Source of the DNA: Paenibacillus marchantiophytorum
GTDB taxonomy: Bacteria; Bacillota; Bacilli; Paenibacillales; NBRC-103111
Direction: 5' to 3'
Assembly: GCF_014640555.1 (NCBI RefSeq)
Contig: NZ_BMHE01000024.1
Span: 42,532-106,531 of the forward strand
Length of the DNA stretch: 64,000 bases
A program made the position numbers and the translations under genes. Shown piece after piece: positions 27,214 through 36,075 of the stretch (position 1 is the stretch's first letter; each line of letters begins with the position of its first letter). The notes under the pieces are model-generated. The model was not told where the DNA came from. It made no database searches and saw only the letters and a program-made list of their open reading frames with translations.

Positions 27214-28728
27214 TCATTTTCTACATCCTGCTTTCTCTTGCAAAACAGAATTCACTGCTTTTTTCCATCCAGCACAATAAGCTTCCCTAACTTCTATCTC
27301 TATCGTGGGTGTGTAGATATGACAGGCATTATCCTTACTTGTTATCTCAGTCATGGAGGTCCAAAATCCGATGGAAATACCTCCGATATAAGCTGACCCC
27401 AAGGAGGATAGTTCTGCGACTTCTGACTTTCTAACGGACTTGCCAAGCAGATCGGATTGGAATTTCATCAAACTGTCATTGCTTGTACCACCACCATCGG
27501 CACGTAGCTCTTGAAGGGCAATGCCGGTTTCATCCTCGATAAGTTTAACCGCATCATAGACCTGATAAGCTATACTTTCAAGAGCAGCTCGAATAATATG
27601 GGCTTTGTTCGTTCCTCGGTTCATGCCTGTGATAGACGCTCTCGCGTAAGAATCCCAGTAAGGAGCTCCAAGTCCAACAAATGCAGGCACTAAGTAAACA
27701 CCTCCACTATCAGGAACTTCTTGAAGCAACTCCTCCATCTCGACAAAATCACTGAATAATCCGAGATTATCTCGCACCCATGACAGGCAATCACCTGAGG
27801 TGCGAATAACCGCTTCCACAGCATACGTTACTTTTCCATCTATTCCCCAAGCAATGGCACTTACTAATCCGTTCCCTGCTTGAACTGGCTTATCACCGAC
27901 GTTCATTAATACCGATGAGCCAGTGCCATATGTCGCCTTAGCCATCCCTACACGGAAGCATTGATTGCCAAAGAGAGCTGCCTGCGAGTCTCCAATGACA
28001 CCGGTGATCGGCACACGATTTCCGCCAAATAAAGTCGAATCCTCTGTGTAACCAAATATAGCATCTGAAGATTTAACCTCAGGTAGCAAGCTGCGAGGGA
28101 CTTCAAAGAGGCTGCAAAGCTCTTCATCCCATTCTAGGGTATGAATATTAAATAAGGATGTACGGCTTGCATTGGTGTAATCTGTTGCATGCACATGACC
28201 GCCAGTCAACTTCCAAATCAACCAGCTATCCATGGTTCCAGCTAGAAGATAACCTGCAGCGAGCTTATCCTGAACGCCCTCCACATGTTGAAGAATCCAT
28301 CGCCATTTGGCCGCAGAAAAATAAGGATCCAGCATTAAGCCGGTTTTGGAGCGGACCCTATCCTCCAAACCTGCCGCCTGATAAGCTGCACATAGATCAG
28401 CTGTCCGTTGGCATTGCCATACAATGGCTTGGTAGACAGGAAGTCCAGTCATCCGATCCCAAATCACTGCCGTTTCTCGTTGATTCGTAATCGTTAATGC
28501 CGCAAGAGTCTCAGCACCAATCCCAGCAGATGACATTGCTTCATGAGCTGCACGTTTTACATTGTTATAGATCTCAATGGGATCTTGTTCAACCCAACCT
28601 AGTTTAGGATAGGATGTTACATGAGAAACCGTGCTACGCGTTATTATAGTTCCCTCTCGGTCAACAATAAGTGCCTTCGTTCCCGATGTACTTTGGTCAA
28701 TTGCCAACAAATATGACTTATTCCTCAT
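27214..28728 (-). CDS. FGGY-family carbohydrate kinase (glycerol-kinase-like; possible apulose kinase)
   Basis: A 504-residue FGGY kinase close in sequence to glycerol kinase: LLAIDQSTSGTKALIVD phosphate-binding start, ITNQRETAVIWDRMTGLPV, GVIGDSQAALFGNQCF, TYGTGSSVLMNVG, and ADGGGTSNDSLMKFQSDLL. Glycerol kinase is one candidate. But the gene is last in an operon with a fucose-isomerase-like gene and a split transketolase, and overlaps the ribosome site with the transketolase stop (CAGGAGTAA, then ATG). By context it more likely phosphorylates the ketose made by the isomerase, as apulose kinase does in the described transketolase route for D-apiose. That assignment is inference; the FGGY family and kinase role are clear. 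Confidence 0.85.
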   Translation of the reverse strand: MRNKSYLLAIDQSTSGTKALIVDREGTIITRSTVSHVTSYPKLGWVEQDPIEIYNNVKRAAHEAMSSAGIGAETLAALTITNQRETAVIWDRMTGLPVYQAIVWQCQRTADLCAAYQAAGLEDRVRSKTGLMLDPYFSAAKWRWILQHVEGVQDKLAAGYLLAGTMDSWLIWKLTGGHVHATDYTNASRTSLFNIHTLEWDEELCSLFEVPRSLLPEVKSSDAIFGYTEDSTLFGGNRVPITGVIGDSQAALFGNQCFRVGMAKATYGTGSSVLMNVGDKPVQAGNGLVSAIAWGIDGKVTYAVEAVIRTSGDCLSWVRDNLGLFSDFVEMEELLQEVPDSGGVYLVPAFVGLGAPYWDSYARASITGMNRGTNKAHIIRAALESIAYQVYDAVKLIEDETGIALQELRADGGGTSNDSLMKFQSDLLGKSVRKSEVAELSSLGSAYIGGISIGFWTSMTEITSKDNACHIYTPTIEIEVREAYCAGWKKAVNSVLQEKAGCRK

Positions 28729-28730
28729 AT

Positions 28731-29672
28731 TTACTCCTGTTTACCCAACATTTCTAATGCAATTTGTTTTAGATTACTGCTGCTGATCCCATAATGCTCG
28801 AACACTTCCGCACTTTTACCAGCAATCGCTGGTTCATCTGGGATGCCGACAATACGCATGGGAACCGGGTGGTTTTGAACAACTACTTCGGCTACAGCTG
28901 CACCTAGTCCGCCAAGAATACTGTGTTCTTCAACAGTAATTACATGGCCTGTTTCTTTGGCAGCTTGTATAATAGCTGCTTCATCCAGGGGTTTAATTGT
29001 ATGAATATTGATGACCCTACATGAAACGCCAACCTGCTTTAACTCTTCATGAGCATCAAGCGCTACACGAACCGTTTCGCCAGTTGCAATTATCGTGATA
29101 TCCGATCCATCGCGCATCGTCACTGCTTTTCCAATAATAAATTCGTAATCGTCTGAATCATACACATCTTCAACGGCATTACGGCCAATGCGGATATAAA
29201 CGCCTCCATTATGCTTGACAAGTGCTTCAGTCATTCGTTTTGTTTCATGACGATCAGCTGGTAGTATAACGGATAAGCCTGGAATTGCCCGCGCAACCGC
29301 GATATCTTGCACAGAATGGTGAGACATACCTAATGCGCCATAGCTAACTCCACCGCTGATACCCACCAGCTTGACATTGGTCCCCGAGTAAGCCACGTCT
29401 ACTTTGATCTGCTCAATGCTCCGCATACTCAAAAAACACGCTGGTGAAGTAACAAATGGCTTTTTGCCACTGTGAGCCAGTCCTGCGGAAATTCCAACGA
29501 TATTCTGCTCTGCAATGCCAACCTCAACGAATTGATCTGGATATGCTTTTGCGAAGGGTGCCATTGCTGCTGAACCCCTTGAATCACTAGCGAGCACCAT
29601 AATGTCACGGTCATCTTTGGCAAGCTCGAGAAGTGTTTCACAAATCACTTGACGGTTAGGAATCGTATTCAT
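28731..29672 (-). CDS. Transketolase C-terminal half (pyrimidine-binding and C-terminal domains)
   Basis: A 313-residue subunit carrying the Transket_pyr and Transketolase_C domains: DIMVLASDSRGSAAM, VEVGIAEQNIVGISAGLAHSG with the catalytic Glu that activates thiamine diphosphate, and HSVQDIAVARAIPGL, then DITIIATGETVRVAL and VEEHSILGGLG. It should form a heterotetramer with the product of the gene immediately upstream. The ATG at 29672 lies one base after that gene's TAA, so translation is coupled. Split transketolases act on special substrates, for example AptAB on apulose 4-phosphate, as well as in general pentose metabolism. Confidence 0.93.
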   Translation of the reverse strand: MNTIPNRQVICETLLELAKDDRDIMVLASDSRGSAAMAPFAKAYPDQFVEVGIAEQNIVGISAGLAHSGKKPFVTSPACFLSMRSIEQIKVDVAYSGTNVKLVGISGGVSYGALGMSHHSVQDIAVARAIPGLSVILPADRHETKRMTEALVKHNGGVYIRIGRNAVEDVYDSDDYEFIIGKAVTMRDGSDITIIATGETVRVALDAHEELKQVGVSCRVINIHTIKPLDEAAIIQAAKETGHVITVEEHSILGGLGAAVAEVVVQNHPVPMRIVGIPDEPAIAGKSAEVFEHYGISSSNLKQIALEMLGKQE

Positions 29673-29673
29673 A

Positions 29674-30519
29674 TTAACGCACCTGCCCCTTCTGTTCATC
29701 CATCTCTAAAGATGCGGTTAACTCGGCTAGTGCTCTCCCTAACTCTAGCTCGCTCGGTACATGATGATGCCAGTGAGGGACATTCTCAGCAAAAGAAACT
29801 CCCTTGCCTTTCACCGTGTTCGCCATGACTAACGTAGGTTTACCAACAGCTGCTGGAACTGCTTCAAATGATTCAACCAAAGCTTGCATGTCATTGCCGT
29901 TGATTGAAACAACGTTCCATCCAAATGCTGCCCATTTATCTTCAAGTGGATCGAGTCCCATAACTTCCTCGGTTGACCCACTAATTTGCAACCGATTCCG
30001 GTCAATAATAGCAATTAAATTATCCAACTTATAATGAGCGCCAGCCATAGCCGCTTCCCATACGGAGCCTTCAGCTTGCTCACCATCCCCCATGAGGCAA
30101 TAAGTCCGATAGGATTTACGGTCACGTTTAGCAGCAAGGGCCATTCCGACGGCAACTGCCAAACCATGGCCAAGTGCCCCCGTATTCATCTCGATACCAG
30201 GCACTTTGTTATTTGGATGTCCAATAAGCTTGGTGCCAAATTGGCTGAAGGTGGCGAGCTCTTCTCTTGGGAAAAAGCCTCGATCAGCAAGAATGGACCA
30301 AAGAGATTCTACGGAATGTCCTTTGCTCAATATAAACCGATCCCGATCTTCAGCCTTTGGATTAGCAGGATCTAGATGCATAATTCGATAGTAAAGGGCT
30401 GTCAAAATATCCGTATTGCTAAGCGACCCACCGGTATGCCCCGTTTTTGCACTAGCAATCATTTGAAGCAAATCCATCCGAATTTGTGTTGCTTTGGCTT
30501 GCAGCGCTCTGATTTCCAT
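29674..30519 (-). CDS. Transketolase N-terminal half (thiamine-diphosphate-binding)
   Basis: A 281-residue subunit with the TPP-binding transketolase_N domain: KTGHTGGSLSNTDILTALYY, FILSKGHSVESLWSIL, MNTGALGHGLAVAVGMALA, and the ThDP/Mg motif GDGEQAEGS…IIDRN. The ATG at 30519 has AAAGAGGAGG eight bases upstream; the ORF extends further but without a site. It sits 16 bases after the isomerase gene and couples to the C-terminal half downstream. Together they transfer a two-carbon unit between sugar phosphates. Confidence 0.93.
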   Translation of the reverse strand: MEIRALQAKATQIRMDLLQMIASAKTGHTGGSLSNTDILTALYYRIMHLDPANPKAEDRDRFILSKGHSVESLWSILADRGFFPREELATFSQFGTKLIGHPNNKVPGIEMNTGALGHGLAVAVGMALAAKRDRKSYRTYCLMGDGEQAEGSVWEAAMAGAHYKLDNLIAIIDRNRLQISGSTEEVMGLDPLEDKWAAFGWNVVSINGNDMQALVESFEAVPAAVGKPTLVMANTVKGKGVSFAENVPHWHHHVPSELELGRALAELTASLEMDEQKGQVR

Positions 30520-30535
30520 AATGATTTCCTCCTCT

Positions 30536-31969
30536 TTACAAACCTTTGCCTCGCAACCACGCTTGTATTTCACTTTCTGTTGGGTCTACAGGATCCGGTG
30601 TCAAACCCGGAATATAATTACATGCTTCATAAAGGGATGGAATCACGTTCGCATGAATGCCAACGGAATGATGCACATAGGGTCCTTTGACCAATTTTTC
30701 TTCCCAAAGTGGCCAATCGTTCACTTCCACCCACACATATGAACCACGTGTGTACGGCCCTTGTATGCCTTGAGCACGCCCGAGGAACAGTTGATAATCA
30801 CCATGATCCCCATCGAACCGTGCTAGTGTCATACCACCGCCCTTAATTTCTCCTTCATGGGTCCCCGGTGCATGATCATCGAACAAGAAATGTTTGCGCA
30901 GTTTAGGTTTCTCTTCTACGGAAAGTGATACCGGGAAGTTACCGCAGTGGAAAAGCAATTCACCATTGGCATTCTCCGGGTGGCGGACCGTCAAATCAGC
31001 GAAGAAAGTAGGTGCTTGATTCATAGCGGCAGCCTGCACCATCACCGATGTGATCGCACCATGAATGTCTGTCTCGCAAGTCACCGGAATTTGTTCATCC
31101 GTCAGAATCGCATTCGCTAGGCAAGGCATAATACCCATGGCTTCTTGCAAAGAGGACCAGCATTGAATGGCAATAGCCGTACTACCTGTTTGCAGCGCGT
31201 ATTGTTTCATCGCTACCTTCAGTGCAGCAATCCGCTTCACATCTGCTTCTGTCACTTCGGACCAATCTAGCTTTGCTTTAATGTAGTCCATGGCTTCGGC
31301 CAATTCAGAGGAATTCCCGTTTTCAACCCGCTTAGAAGCGCGCTGAATATCGACAAGTGTAATCGGATAGAGTTCGATACCGAATCGTTCCAACAACTCT
31401 CCTTCGTTACACATCATTGTCCAGAATGAGGACGGACGGGGACCAATTTGCAAAATGCGAAGTGCACGGAACTGACGAACGACATTAGCCGCTGAAATAA
31501 AATTGGAAAACCCTCTTTCAAATACTGGATCGTTCACTCGTGTATTCGTTACATAGGAAAATGGCACATTAAAGCGTCGCAGTACCTTACCCGTAGCAAA
31601 TAACCCACACTGTGTATCTCGAAGTCTCATTCCATCTTCAAGCGGAGCCTCATCGCGAGGTCCCCACAGGAGTACAGGCTTGCCCAATGCCTTGCCAACT
31701 CTCGCTACGGTATCCTCTGTTCCAAAATTACAATGTGGGAAGAAAACAGCATCAACCTTTTCCTGACGGAATCGATCGATAATTAGGTCAGCGTTAATAT
31801 TGTCGTCGTATAGAAGGCCTTCTGAATTTATTCCCTCAAGATCAACGATGTCGATGTCGAGCCCAAAACTTTGGATCTTCTCTTTTATTAATACTTTGTA
31901 CTTAAAAGCGTCCTCTGCACTAAAGACAAAACGCCTTGTAGGCGCGTAGCCAAGCTTTAACTTTTTCAT
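30536..31969 (-). CDS. L-fucose/L-arabinose-isomerase-like protein (sugar isomerase)
   Basis: A 477-residue protein. The N-terminal domains (KLKLGYAPTRRFVFSAEDAFK, VDAVFFPHCNFGTEDTVARV) and the C-terminal part (IQCWSSLQEAMGIMPCLANA, CETDIHGAITSVMV, then FADLTVRHPENANGELLFHCG) follow the FucI/AraA C-terminal-like superfamily found in many FucI-like proteins of unknown substrate. Glu and Asp of CETDIHG probably bind the metal, as in fucose isomerase. It is the first gene after the LacI-controlled promoter and precedes split transketolase and kinase genes. The natural role is aldose-ketose isomerisation of the imported sugar. Which sugar is not visible. Confidence 0.85.
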   Translation of the reverse strand: MKKLKLGYAPTRRFVFSAEDAFKYKVLIKEKIQSFGLDIDIVDLEGINSEGLLYDDNINADLIIDRFRQEKVDAVFFPHCNFGTEDTVARVGKALGKPVLLWGPRDEAPLEDGMRLRDTQCGLFATGKVLRRFNVPFSYVTNTRVNDPVFERGFSNFISAANVVRQFRALRILQIGPRPSSFWTMMCNEGELLERFGIELYPITLVDIQRASKRVENGNSSELAEAMDYIKAKLDWSEVTEADVKRIAALKVAMKQYALQTGSTAIAIQCWSSLQEAMGIMPCLANAILTDEQIPVTCETDIHGAITSVMVQAAAMNQAPTFFADLTVRHPENANGELLFHCGNFPVSLSVEEKPKLRKHFLFDDHAPGTHEGEIKGGGMTLARFDGDHGDYQLFLGRAQGIQGPYTRGSYVWVEVNDWPLWEEKLVKGPYVHHSVGIHANVIPSLYEACNYIPGLTPDPVDPTESEIQAWLRGKGL

Positions 31970-31998
31970 ATGTCTGCTCCTAATCGTTTTTAGTAATT

Positions 31999-32027
31999 AG
32001 TTTAGTTTTTAACTAAACAAAACTAAA
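31999..32027. promoter_or_regulatory. LacI-type operator cluster near the isomerase operon
   Basis: GTTTAGTT (31999-32006), three bases, then AACTAAAC (32010-32017) form a near-palindrome. A third AACTAAAC follows at 32020-32027. It lies 30-58 bases upstream of the isomerase start, where a repressor would cover the promoter. Confidence 0.65.
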
Positions 32028-32146
32028 CTTGTATTTGGTAATTTTGATGTGATTATTACTTATATATGACGTAAACCTAATCTAACACGCGAAAACAACC
32101 CCGTCAATCATAATTTTAGTTATAATTTAGTTTATTTTATATAATA

Positions 32147-32213
32147 GTTTAGTTCTTATTTCATCCTATCATTGCATTGATACGCATTGTGTTATAAACT
32201 AAACTAACTAAAC
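32147..32213. promoter_or_regulatory. Second operator cluster near the lacI start
   Basis: The same half-sites recur: GTTTAGTT at 32147-32154, AACTAAAC at 32197-32204 and again at 32206-32213. The pattern, shared with 31999-32027, suggests that the LacI-family product binds both ends of the divergent intergenic region and controls its own gene, perhaps with a DNA loop. Confidence 0.6.
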
Positions 32214-32240
32214 AACTTTAGTGACTGGGGATCAATTATT

Positions 32241-33281
32241 ATGAAAATGGAAGATATCGCAAAACTAGCTGGCGTGTCCAAATCCGCTGTTTCGTTTGCC
32301 CTGAGTGGGAAACCCGGAATCAGCAATAAAACTCGTGAACGTGTTCTTGAAATCGCTCGAGAAAATGGCTACACACCCAAGCCGAGATTATCTGGCATTG
32401 AAGGATCCGTAAAATCCTTATCCTTTTTGGTCTTTACGAATTCAGGGATCGTCCTGGAGGAGTACTATCAGCAACCTTTCTTTCGAGAACTCATTCATTT
32501 CATCGAAGAACGGTGCCGTGCCAAGGGTTATTCTTTACTTTTTTCAACGATCAACATGGCCAACTTCGATCAAGAAATTGTGACCTTTGCTGAAGATAAT
32601 CAAAGCGATGGTGTCATTCTGCTTGGTACAAACCTAACTCCAATTGATATCTCCGAAATTGCAAAACGGTTAGGCCCTAGCCTTGTCGTACTTGATAACT
32701 GTTTTGATACATTACCTGTTCATTTTGTCGGGATCAATAATAGGATGGGAGCGTATCAAGCGGGGTCTCATTTATGTCAATTGGGACATCGTGAAATCGG
32801 TTATATTGCTTCGAATGTGAATCTTCATAACTTCGAGGATCGAAAAGATGGCTTTCAAGAAGCACTCAAGAAATATGACATACAGATCCTTCCAGAACAC
32901 CACTTTTCAGTGGCTCCCACTATGCTTTCATCGCAGGAAGATCTTAAAACCCAAATTAAAGCTTATTTGGCTACAGGTCGTCCCCTGCCAACAGCTCTTT
33001 TCTGTGAATGTGATTATATCGCTATTAGCGCAATGAAGACATTAACTGAACTTGGCATTCGAATACCTGAGGATGTTTCGATTATTGGGTTCGATAATAT
33101 TACAGAATCGCAAATCATTTCACCTGAGTTAACCACTGTCCATGTTGAGAAACAGAGAATGGCTCAATTAGCTGTTGATTTAGTTATTGAATCTATCGAA
33201 GTAGGACAAGAAATCACATCCAAAATCAGGGTCGATACCCTATTTGTTGAACGGCATTCTTCCGTAACTTACAAGCAATAA
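32241..33281 (+). CDS. LacI-family transcriptional regulator
   Basis: A 346-residue repressor: HTH at 1-55 (MKMEDIAKLAGVSKSAVSFA, then ARENGYTPKPRL) and a periplasmic-binding-protein-like effector domain (about 60-340) with SDGVILLGTN, FVGINNRMGAYQAGSHL, LGHREIGYIAS and IIGFDNITESQIISPELTTV. It is divergent from the isomerase-transketolase-kinase operon and shares an operator-rich 270-base region with it, so it is the likely sugar-responsive repressor. It is convergent with the DUF1537 operon and separated from it by a bidirectional terminator. The start has GGGGA ten bases upstream. Confidence 0.95.
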   Translation: MKMEDIAKLAGVSKSAVSFALSGKPGISNKTRERVLEIARENGYTPKPRLSGIEGSVKSLSFLVFTNSGIVLEEYYQQPFFRELIHFIEERCRAKGYSLLFSTINMANFDQEIVTFAEDNQSDGVILLGTNLTPIDISEIAKRLGPSLVVLDNCFDTLPVHFVGINNRMGAYQAGSHLCQLGHREIGYIASNVNLHNFEDRKDGFQEALKKYDIQILPEHHFSVAPTMLSSQEDLKTQIKAYLATGRPLPTALFCECDYIAISAMKTLTELGIRIPEDVSIIGFDNITESQIISPELTTVHVEKQRMAQLAVDLVIESIEVGQEITSKIRVDTLFVERHSSVTYKQ

Positions 33282-33323
33282 AAAGATGCCAGTAGACAGG
33301 TACTCCTGTGCTGGCATCTTTTT
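33280..33323. terminator. Bidirectional terminator between lacI and the DUF1537 kinase gene
   Basis: AAAAAGATGCCAG pairs with CTGGCATCTTTTT across an 18-base loop. A-runs and T-runs flank it on both sides, so it can stop transcripts from either direction. It separates two convergent operons. Confidence 0.9.
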
Positions 33324-33345
33324 GTTGTATGAAGTTAACCTGCGT

Positions 33346-34794
33346 TCATTTCCTGAACGAATTACGTTCGCTGCGCGAGTCAGCCAGCTTTACTCTTTCG
33401 AAGAAATGCTCCCCGCCCACTTGACCGCCCTTGAGCACAAGCTCAAGTCCGTCAAACTGCGAATCCGAAGAATACGCGCGGCATAGCGGACCGCCCGGCT
33501 CCAAAGCAGCCTTGCAGGAGAGGGCATATATGCCCAGCTCGCGCGTAATGTAGCCCGATGTGTCGCCGCCAGCGATCAGTATCCGGGACAAGCCCATGTC
33601 CGCCACGATTTCGCGAGTCAGCTTGCCAAGCACCTTGCCGAGGAGAGGACCGCTATCCTCCGCTCGCAGTCCTTGCTCGGCCAACGTCTCACGGATCAGA
33701 GTGATTGTACCGTCCTGCGGGCCCGATGCGGAGTACACCACAACACTCCGTCCACTCTCCAGCGCAGCCCGCACTTCAAGCAGCAGACTTGCGTACGCCT
33801 CTGCAGCTAATTCAGGCCGCAGCAGAGCATCAACCGGGACGCGGATACCCGAGAAGCCAGCTTCCAAAGCACGCTGGATCTGTTTGTCTGTGATTGGCGA
33901 GCAGCTGCCTGAAACAACAAACAGGCGGTCTACTGCCTCGACGGCTTCCTGCTCCTTCCCTTGGAAGGAGGAAGCCAGCACTTCATCCGCCTTCCAGGCA
34001 GCGGTAAGTGCATACTCCACCCCGGATGAGCCGACCACGAAAAGTCCGTCTCCAGCCTCGGCTTCTTCCCAGATCAACCTGCCTGTCGTCTGGAGCCTCT
34101 GCTCATCGAGCACGTCGAACAGCACGATGTCCGGCTGCTCTGCTTGAATCTGCTCGGCAAGTCTTCCCTGCACCTCGTCATAATCGCCTTCGAGCGCAAG
34201 GAGATCAAAAGAAGCCGAACGCAGCCGCGTCTGCTCGTGCAAATGCTTCCGCAGGTCCGCCTCTGCCATTGGCGTCACCGGATGTCTGGCCATCGTCGGA
34301 TGGCGATCCAACCGATGAATCTCTGCTCCCGCTCCTACCCCGGTTCCGGCAAAATGTTGGCCAAAGACGGTATACCTCCGTAGATAAGGAACACCGACTA
34401 CAAGCGGTATATACCGTCCGCCGAATACTTCCCGACCGATCTCCATCGCCTTCCCAATGCTGCCAATGCCAGGTGATGAATCGAAGGTCGAGCAAATTTT
34501 GTAATGGATGACAGCGGCTCCCGCCGTTTGTAAAGTGGCAAGAATCGGCCGCAGTTCCCGTTCCATCGCCTCAGGAGACAAGGATCTTCCAACACCCGCG
34601 ACACCGAAGCAAGCGACATCACGAAACTGTGTATTCAGCCTCTCAGGTGAGGGCGGTTCAAGGAACAGAACCGTGGACAGCCCCGCGGCAAATAAAGCTT
34701 CCAACACATCCGTTGATCCTGTGAAATCATCGCCATAATAGCATAACAGCCGCCCGATCTGATCTTGACCCTTGTCATCTCCCTGCGTGTTCAT
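33346..34794 (-). CDS. Four-carbon acid sugar kinase family (DUF1537; OiaK-like)
   Basis: A 482-residue kinase with the DUF1537 N-terminal substrate-binding (YYGDDFTGSTDVLEALFAAG; HYKICSTFDSSPGIGSIG) and C-terminal nucleotide-binding domains (VVSGSCSPITDKQI; ILIAGGDTSGY; LKGGQVGG). Members phosphorylate tetronates, 3-oxo-tetronates or 3-oxo-isoapionate. The upstream gene encodes a RuBisCO-like protein, which is the gene order of the described OiaK-OiaX pair of D-apionate breakdown; there OiaK makes 3-oxo-isoapionate 4-phosphate. I start at the ATG at 34794, seven bases after the RLP stop; starts further upstream overlap that gene. It is last in the long operon and ends at a terminator. Confidence 0.9.
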   Translation of the reverse strand: MNTQGDDKGQDQIGRLLCYYGDDFTGSTDVLEALFAAGLSTVLFLEPPSPERLNTQFRDVACFGVAGVGRSLSPEAMERELRPILATLQTAGAAVIHYKICSTFDSSPGIGSIGKAMEIGREVFGGRYIPLVVGVPYLRRYTVFGQHFAGTGVGAGAEIHRLDRHPTMARHPVTPMAEADLRKHLHEQTRLRSASFDLLALEGDYDEVQGRLAEQIQAEQPDIVLFDVLDEQRLQTTGRLIWEEAEAGDGLFVVGSSGVEYALTAAWKADEVLASSFQGKEQEAVEAVDRLFVVSGSCSPITDKQIQRALEAGFSGIRVPVDALLRPELAAEAYASLLLEVRAALESGRSVVVYSASGPQDGTITLIRETLAEQGLRAEDSGPLLGKVLGKLTREIVADMGLSRILIAGGDTSGYITRELGIYALSCKAALEPGGPLCRAYSSDSQFDGLELVLKGGQVGGEHFFERVKLADSRSERNSFRK

Positions 34795-34801
34795 CGAAGA
34801 A

Positions 34802-36061
34802 TCAACCTCTTCCATATTTCTCAATCGCCCGTCGCAGTGCGGGATGCTGTGCCGCATACGTCTCTAGGGGGATGCCCTGAACAGCCGCTTCCCAGCCCAG
34901 CTTCATGCTTTCAAAGCCTGCCGCTGGTCCATCGGGATGCGCCAGCATGCCGCCGCCGGCCAGATGCATCACATCGACGGATCGCGTAGCCTCGTAAGTA
35001 GCAGGGGCCGTTCCGGCCCACTGCATCGAAGATACGACAGGCATTGTGTTATAGCCGCCTAATAGCGGCGTGGTGCAAGCCTCGATGGAACGGAGTACAG
35101 ATTCGTTGCTTTCATAGAACTTGCTGTTCAGGCCGTTCACATGAAGATGATCGGCTCCAGCCAGACGGCACAGCTTCTGATACGCCGTAAATTCAATCCC
35201 CAGCAGCGGACTGCGCGTCAGCATGCCCCATTGATTGCGGTGACCGTGAATCGGCACTTCACTAAAGCTGTTCAAGTAAGCGAGCCCGCTTAAACCGACG
35301 CTTAGGATGCTGACCATCACGCTGGTGCCGCCTGCTTGCACGACGATGTCGTGATTGCGGCGCAGTTCATCTATATCGCCGGTAATATTAAAAGCGTACA
35401 TCAGCTTCTTCCCAGTCGCATCTGCTGCGCGCTCAATCGCTTCCATGACAGCCTTGACTTTTTGCTCCAGCGGAGCAAAAGGCGGATTGGCATTCAGCTC
35501 ATCATCTTTTATAAAATCCATCCCGGCTCTTGCCAGTTTCTCTACCAACTCCGATAATTGCTCTGTGGACAGCCCAATGCTGGGCTTAACAATAGTCCCA
35601 AGAATAGGACGGTCATAGACACCTGTCAGCTTTCGAGTGCCTTCAATCCCGAACTTCGGCCCAGGGTAACGGGCAGCGAAAGCTTCCGGCAGCTCCAGAT
35701 CAAGCAGACGCAATCCTGATAACTCTTGTAATTCGTATAAATTGCCCGCTACAGCGGATAATAGATTAGGTATCGAAGCACCGAAATTATGAAGTGGGAA
35801 TGACACCGTCACCCGGCCTTGCCGATACTTGCCGTCATGCCCGGCCGGTGGCTTCGCACCCGGCAAGGATGGCTCATCCACTTCACCGATCTCTTCAATA
35901 TGCTCCACGCTAGCGCCGAATCTCGCTTTCAGCTCATCCGTCTCTCCCGGCACGGATGTAAAGGTTCCCGTGGATTGCTCCCCCGCAATCGTTGCGGCTG
36001 CTCGCTCCAAGCTATATGGCGTTTCTACCAAATAAGTAGCTGTGACACGTTCCTGACTCAT
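34802..36061 (-). CDS. RuBisCO-like protein (RLP; candidate 3-oxo-isoapionate-4-phosphate decarboxylase)
   Basis: A 419-residue protein of the RuBisCO large-subunit superfamily. The small N-terminal domain is followed by the barrel with Lys159 (GTIVKPSIGLS), the carbamylation/metal triad K185-D-D-E (DFIKDDELN), IHGHRNQWG, and the phosphate loop GGGMLAHPDGPAAG. Typical loop-6 and true-RuBisCO residues are absent, so it is not a carbon-fixing enzyme. Known RLPs act in methionine salvage (MtnW) or as sugar-acid-phosphate decarboxylase OiaX. No methionine-salvage gene is near, while a DUF1537 kinase gene follows directly, so the OiaX-like role, giving L-erythrulose 1-phosphate, is favoured by context. 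It starts 14 bases after the racemase-family gene, with GGGGGAG. Confidence 0.93.
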   Translation of the reverse strand: MSQERVTATYLVETPYSLERAAATIAGEQSTGTFTSVPGETDELKARFGASVEHIEEIGEVDEPSLPGAKPPAGHDGKYRQGRVTVSFPLHNFGASIPNLLSAVAGNLYELQELSGLRLLDLELPEAFAARYPGPKFGIEGTRKLTGVYDRPILGTIVKPSIGLSTEQLSELVEKLARAGMDFIKDDELNANPPFAPLEQKVKAVMEAIERAADATGKKLMYAFNITGDIDELRRNHDIVVQAGGTSVMVSILSVGLSGLAYLNSFSEVPIHGHRNQWGMLTRSPLLGIEFTAYQKLCRLAGADHLHVNGLNSKFYESNESVLRSIEACTTPLLGGYNTMPVVSSMQWAGTAPATYEATRSVDVMHLAGGGMLAHPDGPAAGFESMKLGWEAAVQGIPLETYAAQHPALRRAIEKYGRG

Positions 36062-36075
36062 TCTGCCTCTCCCCC

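Noticed and set aside
33560..34147. Plus-strand 195-codon frame opposite the DUF1537 gene, Ser/Arg-rich
   Set aside because: Composition is that of an antisense frame in a GC-richer gene; the minus-strand protein carries all family motifs.
34802..36061. RuBisCO for carbon fixation, or MtnW of methionine salvage
   Set aside because: Several true-RuBisCO residues are missing, and no methionine-salvage gene is nearby; the DUF1537 partner points elsewhere.
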